A stretch of DNA of 64,000 bases from contig NZ_JAOVZO020000020.1 of NCBI RefSeq assembly GCF_025717065.2, positions 620,001 through 684,000 of the forward strand. Direction: 5' to 3'. Positions 49,030 to 58,168 of this stretch are shown piece after piece; position 1 is the stretch's first letter; every line of letters starts with the position of its first letter. This stretch comes from Tahibacter soli (GTDB taxonomy: Bacteria; Pseudomonadota; Gammaproteobacteria; Xanthomonadales; Rhodanobacteraceae). The position numbers and the translations under genes were made by a program. Below the pieces are notes generated by a model. The model had not been told where the DNA came from. It saw only the letters and a program-made list of their open reading frames with translations, and did no database searches.

Positions 49030-51378
49030 ATGCGCTCGCGCGTCCATCATTTCGGCGACTACCAACTCGATCCCGCGGCGCGCGAACTGCGCTGCGCGGG
49101 CGCGTTCGTCGCTTTGCCGCCGCGCGCGTTCGAATGCCTCGCCTATCTCATCGAACAGCGCGAGCGCGCGGTCGGCCGCGACGAACTGATCGCCGCGGTG
49201 TGGGGCAAGGCCGACGTTTCCGACACGCTGCTCGCACAGACGATCCTGCGCGCGCGCCGTGCCGTCGGCGACACCGGCAACGAACAGCACGCGATCCGCA
49301 CCGTGCCGCGCTTCGGCTATCGCTGGGTGATGCCGACCGAAACGCTGACGAACGACACCGCACCGGTCGCGGAGACGACGGCACCGGTCGCGCCCGCGAC
49401 ACCCGTCGCCGCCGAACCGCCGGCGATCGCGGCGCCGCCGCGACCGCGCCGCATCTGGCCGGCCCTCGCCGCCGTCGCGCTGATCGCGGCGACCTCGCTC
49501 GGCATCGCGCTGTGGCCGTCGGCCGCGCCGCCGCCCGCCGCCGCGGCCAGGGCGAACGCACAGGGCGCGGCGATCGTGCTGCCTGTCGACGTCGAGGAAG
49601 GTCCGGAGTGGGCGTGGGTGCGCCTGGGCGTGATGGATTTCGCCGCATCGCGCCTGCGCGCGCGCGGCCGCGCGGTGCTGCCGAGCGAAACGACGCTCGT
49701 GCTGCTGGCGCGGCGCGACGGTACCGGCGACGCGCTCAGGCTCGCGCAGGACAGCGGCGCGCCGCTCGTGCTGGCGCCACGCGCGCGCCTGATCGACGGC
49801 CGCTGGCAGGTGCGGATCGACGCGCACGCCGGCGACGCGCCGCTGCAGCGCGTCGAGGCGAATGCGGCAAACGTGCTCGACGCGACGCGGCTCGCGCTCG
49901 ACCAGATCGTCGGGCCCGCGCACGGCGAAGCCGCCCCCGACCAGCGCGCCGAACGCCTGCAGCGCGCCGAGGCGGCGATGCTCGCCGACAACGTCGACGC
50001 CGCGCGCCGCGAAATCGCTGCGATCGCGGCACCCGACGACGACGCGGAACTGATCTACCGCCGCGCGCAGATCGATTTTCGCGCCGGCGACTACGAATCG
50101 CTCGACCGGCGCCTGCTGCCGCTGCTCGACCGGCTCGACCCCGCGCGCGAACCGCGCCTGCGGGGCTTCGTGCTGAACGGCCTCGGCTCCGCCGCGGTGC
50201 GGCGCAACCGCATGGCCGACGCGCAGCGCTGGTACGGCGAAGCGGTGGAACGCTTGAAACCGCTGAACGAAACGCGCGCGCTGGGCCAGGCCTATACCGG
50301 CCTCGGCATCACGCAGGCCGCGCAGCGTCAGTTCGACGCCGCGCTCGCGACGTTCGCGCAGGCGCGCGTCACGCTCGAGACGGCCGGCGACGCGCTCGGG
50401 GTCGCGCGCGTCGACGCCAACCTCGGCATCGTCGACGTCGAGCGCGCGCGCTATCCCGAAGCGATCGCCGCGCTGCGCCGCGCCGCGGCGCGCTTCGCCG
50501 CGTTCGGCGCGGTCAACGAACAGCTCACGACGCTGATCGGCCTCGCCCGCGCGCAGCTCGAATCGCTCGCGCCCGCCGACGCGATGCAGACGGCCGACGC
50601 GTTCTGGTCGCTGGCCGGCCGCAGCGCGAGTCCGCCGCTGCGGCACCAGATGGCGGTCGTGCGCGCCGACGTGCTCGCGCACTGCGGCCGTCTGATGGAA
50701 GCCCGCGCGCTGCTCGGCGGCCTGATGAAGGAAATCGATCCGACCGCCGAAGCCGACACGCTGGCGCGCGCGCAGGCCGTGCTCGCCCGGCTCGCGTTCG
50801 CCGACGGCGATACGGTCGAAGCGCTGCGGTTGACGAGCGCGGCCATCGAAACGCTGCCGGGCGAACAGTTCGAGCGCGAACTCGCCGAGCTGCGCCGGCT
50901 GCGACTGCGCGCGCTGCTGCTGCTCGAACGCGCGGACGAGGCGCGCGCGCTCGTCGTCGAGTTCACGCAATGGGCCGAGGCGAACGGCAACCCGTCGGCA
51001 CGGATCTACGCGCAACTCGCCGCGGCCGAGCTCGCCTGGCACGCGGGCCGGCGCGACGAGGCGCGCGCCGCGTACGAAAAGGTCTTGAGCGACGCGGAGG
51101 CCGCGAACATCCCGATCGACCTCGCCGCCGTCGTGCAGAGCTACGGCGGCGCGCTGCTCGAAGCCGGCGACCGCGCGGCGGCGGCGCCGGTGATCGCGCG
51201 CGTGGCGCGCTGGGCCGACGCCGACTACGGCTGTTCGATGCTGCAGGTGTGGTCGTACTGGGCGCAAGGCGACGAGCGCGGCTGGCAGGAGGCGCTGGAA
51301 AAGGCGCGCCGGCTCGCCGGCGAGCGCCCGATTCCGACCGCACTGGCCGAACCGCCACGGCCTCTGTCGTCGCCGTAG
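49030..51378 (+). CDS. CadC-like wHTH transmembrane regulator with TPR-rich periplasmic domain
   Basis: A 782-residue one-component membrane regulator. Residues about 5-101 are an OmpR/PhoB-type winged helix (FGDYQLDPAARELRCAGAFVALPPRAFECLAYL, VWGKADVSDTLLAQTILRARRAVGD, HAIRTVPRFGYRW). A Pro/Ala linker is followed by one membrane helix (142-163). The long C-terminal part carries a sensor-like segment (LPVDVEEGPEWAWVRLGVMDFAAS) and at least eight TPR-like helical pairs (ALGQAYTGLGITQAAQRQFDAALATFAQA and so on). The cytosolic DNA-binding domain and periplasmic sensor mark it as CadC/ToxR-like. The signal is unknown; the HAF-repeat protein gene downstream is a candidate target. Confidence 0.88.
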   Translation: MRSRVHHFGDYQLDPAARELRCAGAFVALPPRAFECLAYLIEQRERAVGRDELIAAVWGKADVSDTLLAQTILRARRAVGDTGNEQHAIRTVPRFGYRWVMPTETLTNDTAPVAETTAPVAPATPVAAEPPAIAAPPRPRRIWPALAAVALIAATSLGIALWPSAAPPPAAAARANAQGAAIVLPVDVEEGPEWAWVRLGVMDFAASRLRARGRAVLPSETTLVLLARRDGTGDALRLAQDSGAPLVLAPRARLIDGRWQVRIDAHAGDAPLQRVEANAANVLDATRLALDQIVGPAHGEAAPDQRAERLQRAEAAMLADNVDAARREIAAIAAPDDDAELIYRRAQIDFRAGDYESLDRRLLPLLDRLDPAREPRLRGFVLNGLGSAAVRRNRMADAQRWYGEAVERLKPLNETRALGQAYTGLGITQAAQRQFDAALATFAQARVTLETAGDALGVARVDANLGIVDVERARYPEAIAALRRAAARFAAFGAVNEQLTTLIGLARAQLESLAPADAMQTADAFWSLAGRSASPPLRHQMAVVRADVLAHCGRLMEARALLGGLMKEIDPTAEADTLARAQAVLARLAFADGDTVEALRLTSAAIETLPGEQFERELAELRRLRLRALLLLERADEARALVVEFTQWAEANGNPSARIYAQLAAAELAWHAGRRDEARAAYEKVLSDAEAANIPIDLAAVVQSYGGALLEAGDRAAAAPVIARVARWADADYGCSMLQVWSYWAQGDERGWQEALEKARRLAGERPIPTALAEPPRPLSSP

Positions 51379-51608
51379 CACTCGAATGTGACGGAGTTCC
51401 GCTTCGGCCTCGACAAAAAACACCGTCGAATCAACGAAGTGATGGAAAAGTAAGGCAACGTGAAACCTGCCGGCATCGAGCGCGAAAGCGCCCGATGGTC
51501 GGTGGCGAATACTCGAACGGCCCGCCGCTCCGGGTCGATCGCTCCAGCCGCGACCGGCCCGGCGACCCCGCGGCGGGAACTCTTTCGGGGCCATCGAGGA
51601 TTTCGTTC
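51379..51608. other. Intergenic region before the HAF-repeat gene
   Basis: About 230 bp with the start codon of the downstream gene preceded by tcgaggatttcgttc (ribosome-binding gagg). Sequence just after the regulator is AT-richer (51405-51450, aaaaaacaccgtcgaatcaacgaag), a likely promoter zone. No gene. Confidence 0.35.
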
Positions 51609-53174
51609 ATGCGCATTCGCGTTATCGCCGGGCTGATCAGCCTGACCTTGTGCGGCGCCGCCGGCGCGGCAGGTACCTTCACGTCGCTCAATCTGCCGAA
51701 CAGCCAGCTCGTCACGCTGTCCGAGCACGGCCGCGTCGCCGGCGGCAGCTACATGGGCGGCGGCGCCTGGCGCTGGACCGCGGCACGCGGCGCGCAGGAC
51801 TTCGACGGCTACTCCGGCATGAACGGGATGAACAGCTGGGGCCAGCCGCAGGCCGGCCAGCACGAGGACGCGAACGGCGTGCTCGTCGCGGCGCTCGCCT
51901 ACAGCAATTCCAACCTCGTCGAACCGACGCTGCTCGGCGGCCTGCCCGGCGGCGTGGCGCTCGACGGCACGCTCAGCTCGGCGTACGACGTCGCCGACGA
52001 CGGCACCGCCGTGGGCCTCGCCTTCACCGCCGACAACGCCGTCGCGTTCCGCTGGCAGGGTCCGACCGGCATGGTCGAGCTGCCGCGCATCGACACCGAC
52101 GGCGCGTCGCGCGCCAACGCGATCAGTCGCGACGGCAAGGTGATCGTCGGCTGGAACGACACGGCCGAAGGCTTTCGCCGCGCGGTGAAATGGGTCGACG
52201 GCAACATCACCGAGTTTCTCGACGCGGACGGCCTGCAGGTCGGCGAAGCGCTCGCGACGAACCGCGACGGCAGCGTGGTCGTCGGCGAAGGCGCCGGCAA
52301 GATGGGCGACGAAGCATGGCGCTGGACCGCCGCCACGGGCGTGCAGGCGATCGGCATCATCGGCAGCGGCAGCTTCTTCGATCGCGCGTACGCGTTCGGC
52401 GTCAGCGACGACGGCAACCTCATCGGCGGCGCGAGCGGCTTCGGCTTCGACCGCAAGGCGGTCGTATGGACGCCGGCCGGCGGCATGCAGCTGCTGACCG
52501 ACTTCCTCGCCGCGCGCAACATCGCGGTGCCCGACGGCTGGACGCTGAACTCGGTCACGGCCGTTTCCGGCGACGGCAAGGTGCTCGGCGGCTGGGGGTT
52601 CGACGCGACCAACCAGTTCAACTCGTTCATCGTCGAACTCGATCGCGTGCCGGCGCAGCGCGCCGTCGTCGAGGCCAAGGGCACGGTCGTGTGGAACGAC
52701 CTGACCGCCGGCCCGTTCGCCGGCCTGCCGCTCGAAACGCCGGTCACGATGAGCTTCAAGACGAACCCGGAAGGCATCGAGATCGATCCGGGCAGCTTCG
52801 TGCGCTACCCGATCGACGTCGCAACGTTCAAGCTCGAAGCCGGCAACGGCAGCGATACGCTGGTCGAGACGCAGGCCGGTCCGCTGCTCGGCATCGCCAA
52901 CGACTATCCGCTGTCCGACGGCATCCACATTTTCGAATCGCCGCTCGCGACCGCCGGCACGAGCATGGAGTTCGAACTGTTCAACCCGGGCGGCAACCTG
53001 TTCGACTCGACCGACATCAACAACGTCAACCGCACGATGGGACCGGAACTGTTCGAGAAGGTCGGCTGGTCGGTGTTCCAGGGCCAGGGCGGGCAGTTCT
53101 CGATGTCGATGATGCTCGAATCGGTCACGATCGAAGACGAGTGCGCGATCTTCTGCGGCCGCTTCGAAGATTGA
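51609..53174 (+). CDS. Secreted HAF-repeat protein with IF...F(E)D C-terminal tail
   Basis: A 521-residue exported protein. Signal peptide MRIRVIAGLISLTLCGAAGA. Several HAF-type beta-propeller-like repeats follow: GYSGMNGMNSWG, SSAYDVADDGTAVGLAFT, SRANAISRDGKVIVGWND, GEALATNRDGSVVVGEG, RAYAFGVSDDGNLIGGASG and NSVTAVSGDGKVLGGWGF, each containing the S-DG-VxVG signature. The C-terminal ~150 residues form a separate domain (VPAQRAVVEAKGTVVWNDL). The tail reads EDECAIFCGRFED, a variant of the IFxDGF-like ending also at 36288. Function is unknown; HAF-repeat proteins are secreted or surface-associated. Confidence 0.82.
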   Translation: MRIRVIAGLISLTLCGAAGAAGTFTSLNLPNSQLVTLSEHGRVAGGSYMGGGAWRWTAARGAQDFDGYSGMNGMNSWGQPQAGQHEDANGVLVAALAYSNSNLVEPTLLGGLPGGVALDGTLSSAYDVADDGTAVGLAFTADNAVAFRWQGPTGMVELPRIDTDGASRANAISRDGKVIVGWNDTAEGFRRAVKWVDGNITEFLDADGLQVGEALATNRDGSVVVGEGAGKMGDEAWRWTAATGVQAIGIIGSGSFFDRAYAFGVSDDGNLIGGASGFGFDRKAVVWTPAGGMQLLTDFLAARNIAVPDGWTLNSVTAVSGDGKVLGGWGFDATNQFNSFIVELDRVPAQRAVVEAKGTVVWNDLTAGPFAGLPLETPVTMSFKTNPEGIEIDPGSFVRYPIDVATFKLEAGNGSDTLVETQAGPLLGIANDYPLSDGIHIFESPLATAGTSMEFELFNPGGNLFDSTDINNVNRTMGPELFEKVGWSVFQGQGGQFSMSMMLESVTIEDECAIFCGRFED

Positions 53175-53254
53175 CGAAAGCGCGGCGTGCGAGCGTTCGG
53201 CCCGACAGGGGTGGGCCGAACCTCCACCACCGGCCCGCGCGCCGCCGTTTCGCC

Positions 53255-53288
53255 GCCCCGCGCCGTATCCCCGGCGCGGGGCGTTTTC
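53255..53288 (+). terminator. Intrinsic terminator after the HAF-repeat gene
   Basis: A GC stem gccccgcgccg/cggcgcggggc (53255-53265/53272-53282) with a short loop is followed by gtttt. Confidence 0.7.
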
Positions 53289-53503
53289 CATTTTCCGTTC
53301 CTACACCGCATCCTGTTGCGCATCGCAACTTGACGCTTGTGTGACAAGCGGCAAGGCTATGACCCACGGCAGCCCCGAAGCGGGTGCGGCCGTACCCGCC
53401 ATGACCGCCCGCCCGAGCGCTTTCGCTCGCTGCGGTCGCGCTCGACAAGAGCGGACGACCATGACGGCCCTTGAAACCATGCATCCGCTGGGAGGGTCAC
53501 GTC
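53289..53503. other. Intergenic region upstream of the EF-G-like gene
   Basis: About 215 bp. It ends with a strong ggagg Shine-Dalgarno (53490-53495) before the ATG at 53504. It contains several small inverted repeats (for example gagcgctttcgctc) but no supported gene. Confidence 0.35.
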
Positions 53504-55546
53504 ATGCCTTACGCCACAGACGGCATCCGAAACATCGCGCTCGTGGGCCACGCGAGCGCGGGCAAGACCACGCTGTTCGAAGCGCTGCTGCAGGCCGGCG
53601 GCGTCATTCAGACGCAAGGCTCGGTCGAGCGCGGCACGACGGTTTCCGACTTCGATCCGATGGAAAAGGAGCGCGGCCATTCGGTTGCGGCGGCCATCGC
53701 GTCGATCGACGTCGGCAACTGCCACATCAATCTCGTCGACACGCCGGGACATCCGGAGTTTCGCGGCCCGACGCTGTCGGCGCTCGCCGCGGTGGAAACC
53801 TGCGCGATCGTCGTCAACGCGCACAACGGCGTCGAGCACAGCACGCATCGCATGATGGAATATGCCAAATCGCGCGATTTGTGCCGAATGCTCATCGTGA
53901 ACAAGATCGACGGCGCGAACTGCCGCAAGGTCGTGGAACAGCTGCGCGAGGCGTTCGGCCCGGAATGCCTGCCGATCAACCTGCCCGCGCAGGACGGCAA
54001 GTCGGTCGTCGACTGTTTCTTCAAGCCCGACGGCGTCGCCGATTTCGACAAGGTGGCCGACGCGCACCAGCGCATCATCGACCAGGTGGTCGAGATCAAC
54101 GAAACCGTGATGGGCCATTATCTCGACGAGGGCGAGTCGGGCCTGTCCGGGCAGGAACTGCACGACGCGTTCGAGCAATGCCTGCGCGAAGGGCACCTCG
54201 TGCCGATCTGCTTCGTCTCGGCGCGCACCGGCGCCGGCGTGAAGGAACTCCTGGACCTCATCGACCGGCTGCTGCCGAACCCGAAGGAAGGCAACCCGCC
54301 GCCGTTCGTCAAGGGCAGCGGCGCCGACGCGGTGCAGATCGAGGCCACGAACGACGCGAAGGGGCACGTCATCGCCGACGTGTTCAAGATCGTCAACGAC
54401 CCGTTCGTCGGCAAGCTCAGCGTGTTCCGCGTCTACCAGGGCACGGTGAAGAAAGACACGCAGCTGTTCATCGACGACGGCAAGAAGCCGTTCAAGGTCG
54501 GCCACCTGTTCAAACTCAAGGGCAAGGATCACACCGAGATCGACCAGGCGATCCCCGGCGACATCGCCGCCGTGGCAAAAATTGAAGAAATCCACTTCGA
54601 CGCCGTCCTGCACGACTCGCACGACGAGGACCAGATCCACCTGAAGCCGCTCGACTTCCCCGTCCCGATGTTCGGACTCGCGGTGGAACCGGCGCACAAG
54701 GGACAGGAGCAGAAGCTCGCGACCGCGCTCGGCAAGCTCGGTGAGGAAGATCCGTGCTTCCGCGTCGAGCACAACAAGGAGCTCAACGAAACCGTCATCC
54801 GCGGCCTTTCGGACCTGCACCTGAAACTGACGCTCGAACGCATGAAGGAGCGCTACGGCGTCGAAGTGAAGTCGCGCCCGCCGCGCATCGCGTACCGCGA
54901 AACGGTCGGCGCGAACGCCGAAGGCCATCACCGCCACAAGAAGCAGACCGGCGGCGCGGGCCAGTTCGGCGAAGTGTTCCTGCGCATCGAACCGCTCGAA
55001 CGCGGCGCCGGCTTCGAATTCGTCGACGCGGTCAAGGGCGGCACGATCCCGGGCCAGTTCCTGCCGGCGGTCGAAAAAGGCGTGCGCCAGGTGCTCGAAC
55101 ACGGCGCGGTGGCCGGCTACCAGATGCAGGACGTACGCGTCATTGTGTACGACGGGAAATATCACCCGGTCGACTCGAAGGAAATCGCGTTCATGACGGC
55201 CGGCAAGAAAGCGTTTCTCGACGCGATCAGCAAGGCGCGGCCGACCCTGCTCGAACCCGTGGTGAATCTCGAGGTGTTCGTACCCGACGCGCAGATGGGC
55301 GACGTGACCGGCGGCCTTGCGAGCAAGCGCGCGCGCATCAGCGGCACCGATTCGGCGCGCGGCGGCGAAATCATCATCAAGGCGCAGGTGCCGCTCGCGG
55401 AAGTCTCCGACTACCAGACCGAACTCAAGTCGATGACCGGCGGTCGCGGTCGCTATGCGATCGAGTTCAGCCACTACGAGCCGGTGCCGCCGCAGGTGCA
55501 GAAACAGCTCGTCGACGCGTACAAGCCGAGGCATGAAGAAGACTGA
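53504..55546 (+). CDS. fusA2: Elongation factor G-like GTPase (EF-G2 type)
   Basis: A 680-residue translational GTPase. G1 is GHASAGKTTL (about residues 15-24), the switch I threonine lies in VERGTTVSDFDPMEKERGHSVAAA, G3 is DTPGHPEF, and G4 is VNKIDG. Domains II-V follow, with the KQTGGAGQFGEVFLRIEPL stretch of domain IV and GGRGRYAIEFSHYEPVPPQVQKQL at the C-terminus. The sequence is closer to the secondary EF-G paralogues (EF-G2) than to canonical FusA, lying outside any str operon. A single-copy role in translocation is not excluded. gggagg precedes the ATG at 53504. Confidence 0.9.
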   Translation: MPYATDGIRNIALVGHASAGKTTLFEALLQAGGVIQTQGSVERGTTVSDFDPMEKERGHSVAAAIASIDVGNCHINLVDTPGHPEFRGPTLSALAAVETCAIVVNAHNGVEHSTHRMMEYAKSRDLCRMLIVNKIDGANCRKVVEQLREAFGPECLPINLPAQDGKSVVDCFFKPDGVADFDKVADAHQRIIDQVVEINETVMGHYLDEGESGLSGQELHDAFEQCLREGHLVPICFVSARTGAGVKELLDLIDRLLPNPKEGNPPPFVKGSGADAVQIEATNDAKGHVIADVFKIVNDPFVGKLSVFRVYQGTVKKDTQLFIDDGKKPFKVGHLFKLKGKDHTEIDQAIPGDIAAVAKIEEIHFDAVLHDSHDEDQIHLKPLDFPVPMFGLAVEPAHKGQEQKLATALGKLGEEDPCFRVEHNKELNETVIRGLSDLHLKLTLERMKERYGVEVKSRPPRIAYRETVGANAEGHHRHKKQTGGAGQFGEVFLRIEPLERGAGFEFVDAVKGGTIPGQFLPAVEKGVRQVLEHGAVAGYQMQDVRVIVYDGKYHPVDSKEIAFMTAGKKAFLDAISKARPTLLEPVVNLEVFVPDAQMGDVTGGLASKRARISGTDSARGGEIIIKAQVPLAEVSDYQTELKSMTGGRGRYAIEFSHYEPVPPQVQKQLVDAYKPRHEED

Positions 55547-55743
55547 TCGCCTCGAACCGCACGGGTGGCGGATTTTCCCGCCGCTCGTGCGGGCCACGCT
55601 ATACAAAACGAACGGCTTGTACCAATCGATTCTCGCGGGGCACCGCCGCACCGCCCGGCAAGCAGAGGAACCGGCAGCACTGGGTCTCAAGACGGAATAT
55701 TCGGCGCCGGCAGCCGTGAGATAGTCCGCCGCTGGAACGAATC

Positions 55744-56274
55744 GTGAACGCCATGCGCGCCGGACTTCTCAACCGCAAAATCCACTATTGGCTGTCCGTA
55801 TGGCTCGCGCTGCCGATGGCGCTGATCGCCGTCACCGGGCTGCTGCTGCAGTTCAAGAAATCGCTGCCGTGGGTGCAGCCGCCCGAGCAGAAGCGCGAAC
55901 TCGCGCTGCCGATCGCCGACTGGACCGTGCTGCTGGCCGCGGCGCAAGAGCATCCCGATCTCGCGGTCGACGAATGGCGCGACGTCGAACGCGTGGAGCT
56001 GCGTCCGTCGAAGGGCCTGATCAAGCTGATCGCGAAATCCGGCTTTGAGGCGCAGTTCGACGCGCACACCGGCGAACTGCTGCAGGTGCTGCCGCGACGG
56101 TCCGACACGATCGAAGCGCTGCACGACGGCTCGTGGTTCGGCGGCACCGTGAAGTTCGGCTGGTTCGCGACGAGCGCGATCGGATTGTTGCTCGCGACAT
56201 TGAGCGGCATCTGGCTGTTCGTCGAGCCGTACATCGCGAAGGCGCGGCGTCGGCGGCGGCTCGCGCAGCACTAA
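55744..56274 (+). CDS. PepSY-domain membrane protein
   Basis: A 176-residue inner-membrane protein of the PepSY-associated-TM type: LLNRKIHYWLSVWLALPMALIAVTGLLLQFKKSLPW (first span with the conserved KIHYW-like His), a ~90-residue external PepSY-like domain (PIADWTVLLAAAQEHP, LIAKSGFEAQFDAHTGELLQVLPR), and a second span (FGWFATSAIGLLLATLSGIWLFVEP) with a basic end. Such proteins are often linked to siderophore or iron reduction systems. Starts at GTG 55744 and ATG 55753 are both possible. Confidence 0.82.
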   Translation: MNAMRAGLLNRKIHYWLSVWLALPMALIAVTGLLLQFKKSLPWVQPPEQKRELALPIADWTVLLAAAQEHPDLAVDEWRDVERVELRPSKGLIKLIAKSGFEAQFDAHTGELLQVLPRRSDTIEALHDGSWFGGTVKFGWFATSAIGLLLATLSGIWLFVEPYIAKARRRRRLAQH

Positions 56275-56387
56275 AAACGCCCGGTCGACCGGCGATGCGC
56301 CGCGCGGTCGACGTCTCGCGTCCCTACGCCTTTCACAAGATCGTCCGGCGGCTTCGCGTCGAATGCGCCACGGCTGCCGCGCCAAGC

Positions 56388-56406
56388 CGATAGCGAACCG
56401 CTATCG
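56388..56406. promoter_or_regulatory. Candidate OxyR-binding half-site upstream of catalase
   Basis: CGATAGCG-aac-CGCTATCG is a perfect 8-bp inverted repeat and contains ATAG-N7-CTAT, the spacing of one OxyR half-element. A second half-element one turn further on is degenerate. It lies about 80 bp before the catalase ATG, a usual position for OxyR control. Confidence 0.55.
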
Positions 56407-56483
56407 ATACGATTCGATCATTCGATTTTCCCTATCGTCACGCGGCCGCTAAGGTTCGTTCGTCCCCTACGGAGCCGCAAGCC

Positions 56484-57923
56484 ATGACCGACAAGACCCT
56501 GACCACGGCCGCGGGCCGCCCGATCGCCGACAACCAGAACAGCGAAACCGCCGGCCCGCGCGGCCCGGTGACGCTGCAGGATTTCTGGCTGATCGAGAAG
56601 CTGGCGCATTTCGACCGCGAACGCATTCCCGAACGCGTCGTGCACGCGAAGGGCTCCGCCGCCTACGGCACCTTGCGCGTCACGCACGACATCACGCGCT
56701 TCACTCGCGCAAAGGTGTTCGAGGCGATCGGCAAGGAAACGCCGGTCTTTCTGCGCTTTTCCACCGTCGCCGGCGAACGCGGCGCGGCCGACGCCGAACG
56801 CGACGTGCGCGGCTTCGCGCTGAAGTTCTACACCGACGAGGGCAACTGGGACCTCGTCGGCAACAACACGCCAGTGTTCTTCATCCGCGATCCGCTGAAA
56901 TTTCCGGACTTCATTCACACCCAAAAGCGCGATCCGGCGACGAACCTGCGCAACGCGACCGCCGCGTGGGATTTCTGGACGCGCCACCCCGAATCGCTGC
57001 ACCAGGTCACGATCCTCATGAGCGACCGCGGCCTGCCGAAGAACTATCGCCAGATGCACGGCTTCGGCTCGCACACGTACAGCTTCGTCAACGCCGCGAC
57101 CGAGCGGTTCTGGGTCAAGTTCCACTTCAAGTCGCAGCAGGGCGTCGAAAACTACACCGACGCAGAGGCCGCCGATCTCGTCGGACGAGACCGCGAAAGC
57201 GCGCAGCGCGACCTGTACGAATCGATCGAACGCGGCGACTTTCCGCGCTGGTCGGTCAAGGTGCAGGTGATGACCGAGGCCGACGCCGCGGCGTATCGCA
57301 TCAATCCGTTCGACCTCACGAAGGTGTGGCCGCACGCCGACTACCCGCTGATCGACGTCGGCGTGCTCGAACTCAATCGCAACGCGGCGAACTATCACGC
57401 CGAGGTCGAGCAGGCCGCGTTCAATCCCGCGAACGTCGTGCCGGGCATCGGCTTCTCGCCCGACCGCATGCTGCAGGGCCGTTTGTTTTCGTACGGCGAC
57501 ACGCAGCGCTACCGCCTCGGCGTCAATCACGGCCTGTTGCCCGTGAACAAGCCGCGCTGCCCGTACCACAGCGCGCACCGCGACGGCGCGATGCGATTCG
57601 ACGACAACGGCGGCTCGGATCCGAACTATCAGCCGAACGGGCGCGGCGGTCCGACCGACGACGCCGCCTACGCCGAACCGCCGCTGCATGCCGCGTTCGG
57701 CGGCACGGTCGCGCGCTACGAGCATCGCGAAGACGCCGACTATTACAGTCAGCCCGGCGCGCTGTATCGACTGATGACGCCGGCGCAGCGCGACGCGCTC
57801 GTCGGCAATATCGCACGCCATATCGCGAGCGTGCCCGACGACATCAAGCTGCGCGCGATCGCGCACTTCGCCAAGGCCGACGGCGAATACGGCGCGAAGG
57901 TAAAAGCCGCGCTCGGGTTGTGA
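56484..57923 (+). CDS. katA: Monofunctional haem catalase (clade 3)
   Basis: Catalase splits hydrogen peroxide. The 479 residues contain the essential distal His H54 in [12 protein letters not shown], the distal Asn in [10 protein letters not shown] (N127/N128), [19 protein letters not shown], and the proximal haem ligand Tyr Y337 in [14 protein letters not shown]. The size is that of small-subunit clade 3 enzymes. The final residues ([13 protein letters not shown]) match the family end. A likely OxyR element precedes it. A hairpin follows the stop. Confidence 0.96.
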   Translation: MTDKTLTTAAGRPIADNQNSETAGPRGPVTLQDFWLIEKLAHFDRERIPERVVHAKGSAAYGTLRVTHDITRFTRAKVFEAIGKETPVFLRFSTVAGERGAADAERDVRGFALKFYTDEGNWDLVGNNTPVFFIRDPLKFPDFIHTQKRDPATNLRNATAAWDFWTRHPESLHQVTILMSDRGLPKNYRQMHGFGSHTYSFVNAATERFWVKFHFKSQQGVENYTDAEAADLVGRDRESAQRDLYESIERGDFPRWSVKVQVMTEADAAAYRINPFDLTKVWPHADYPLIDVGVLELNRNAANYHAEVEQAAFNPANVVPGIGFSPDRMLQGRLFSYGDTQRYRLGVNHGLLPVNKPRCPYHSAHRDGAMRFDDNGGSDPNYQPNGRGGPTDDAAYAEPPLHAAFGGTVARYEHREDADYYSQPGALYRLMTPAQRDALVGNIARHIASVPDDIKLRAIAHFAKADGEYGAKVKAALGL

Positions 57924-57930
57924 CTGCCGG

Positions 57931-57959
57931 CGCGACGGCTCCGCCGGGGCCGTCGCGCT
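57931..57959 (+). terminator. Hairpin after catalase
   Basis: A perfect 10-bp stem gcgcgacggc/gccgtcgcgc with a 9-nt loop, 8 bp past the stop codon. No T-run, so its termination strength is doubtful. Confidence 0.4.
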
Positions 57960-58015
57960 TGCCATCGACACGGCGCAACCGCTAGCGTTCGAGCACCACG
58001 ACGAGCGACGCCGCC

Positions 58016-58162
58016 ATGACCATCCACTTCGCGCTTGCACCGCTGATCGCCCTGATCGCCGGCATTCTGATTCTGATCAGCCCGCGACTCCTCAACTACA
58101 TCGTCGCGCTGTATCTCATCATCATCGGCGTGATCGGGCTGTTTCCGAACCTGCGACTGTAG
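58016..58162 (+). CDS. DUF3096 family tiny membrane protein (48 aa)
   Basis: A 48-residue protein, MTIHFALAPLIALIAGILIL followed by ISPRLLNYIVALYLIIIG and VIGLFPNLRL. Two hydrophobic spans joined by SPRLLNY are the DUF3096 pattern, whose members are all about this size. The ATG at 58016 is preceded by gagcgacg as a weak ribosome-binding site. It sits between catalase and the convergent kdpE gene. Function is unknown. Confidence 0.8.
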   Translation: MTIHFALAPLIALIAGILILISPRLLNYIVALYLIIIGVIGLFPNLRL

Positions 58163-58168
58163 CGTCGC

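Noticed and set aside
55533-55724. 63-codon frame beginning MKKTDRLEPHGWRIFPPL overlapping the end of the EF-G-like gene
   Set aside because: It has an ATG and plausible composition, but starts inside the EF-G2 tail, has a weak ribosome-binding site and no recognisable family, so it was not called.
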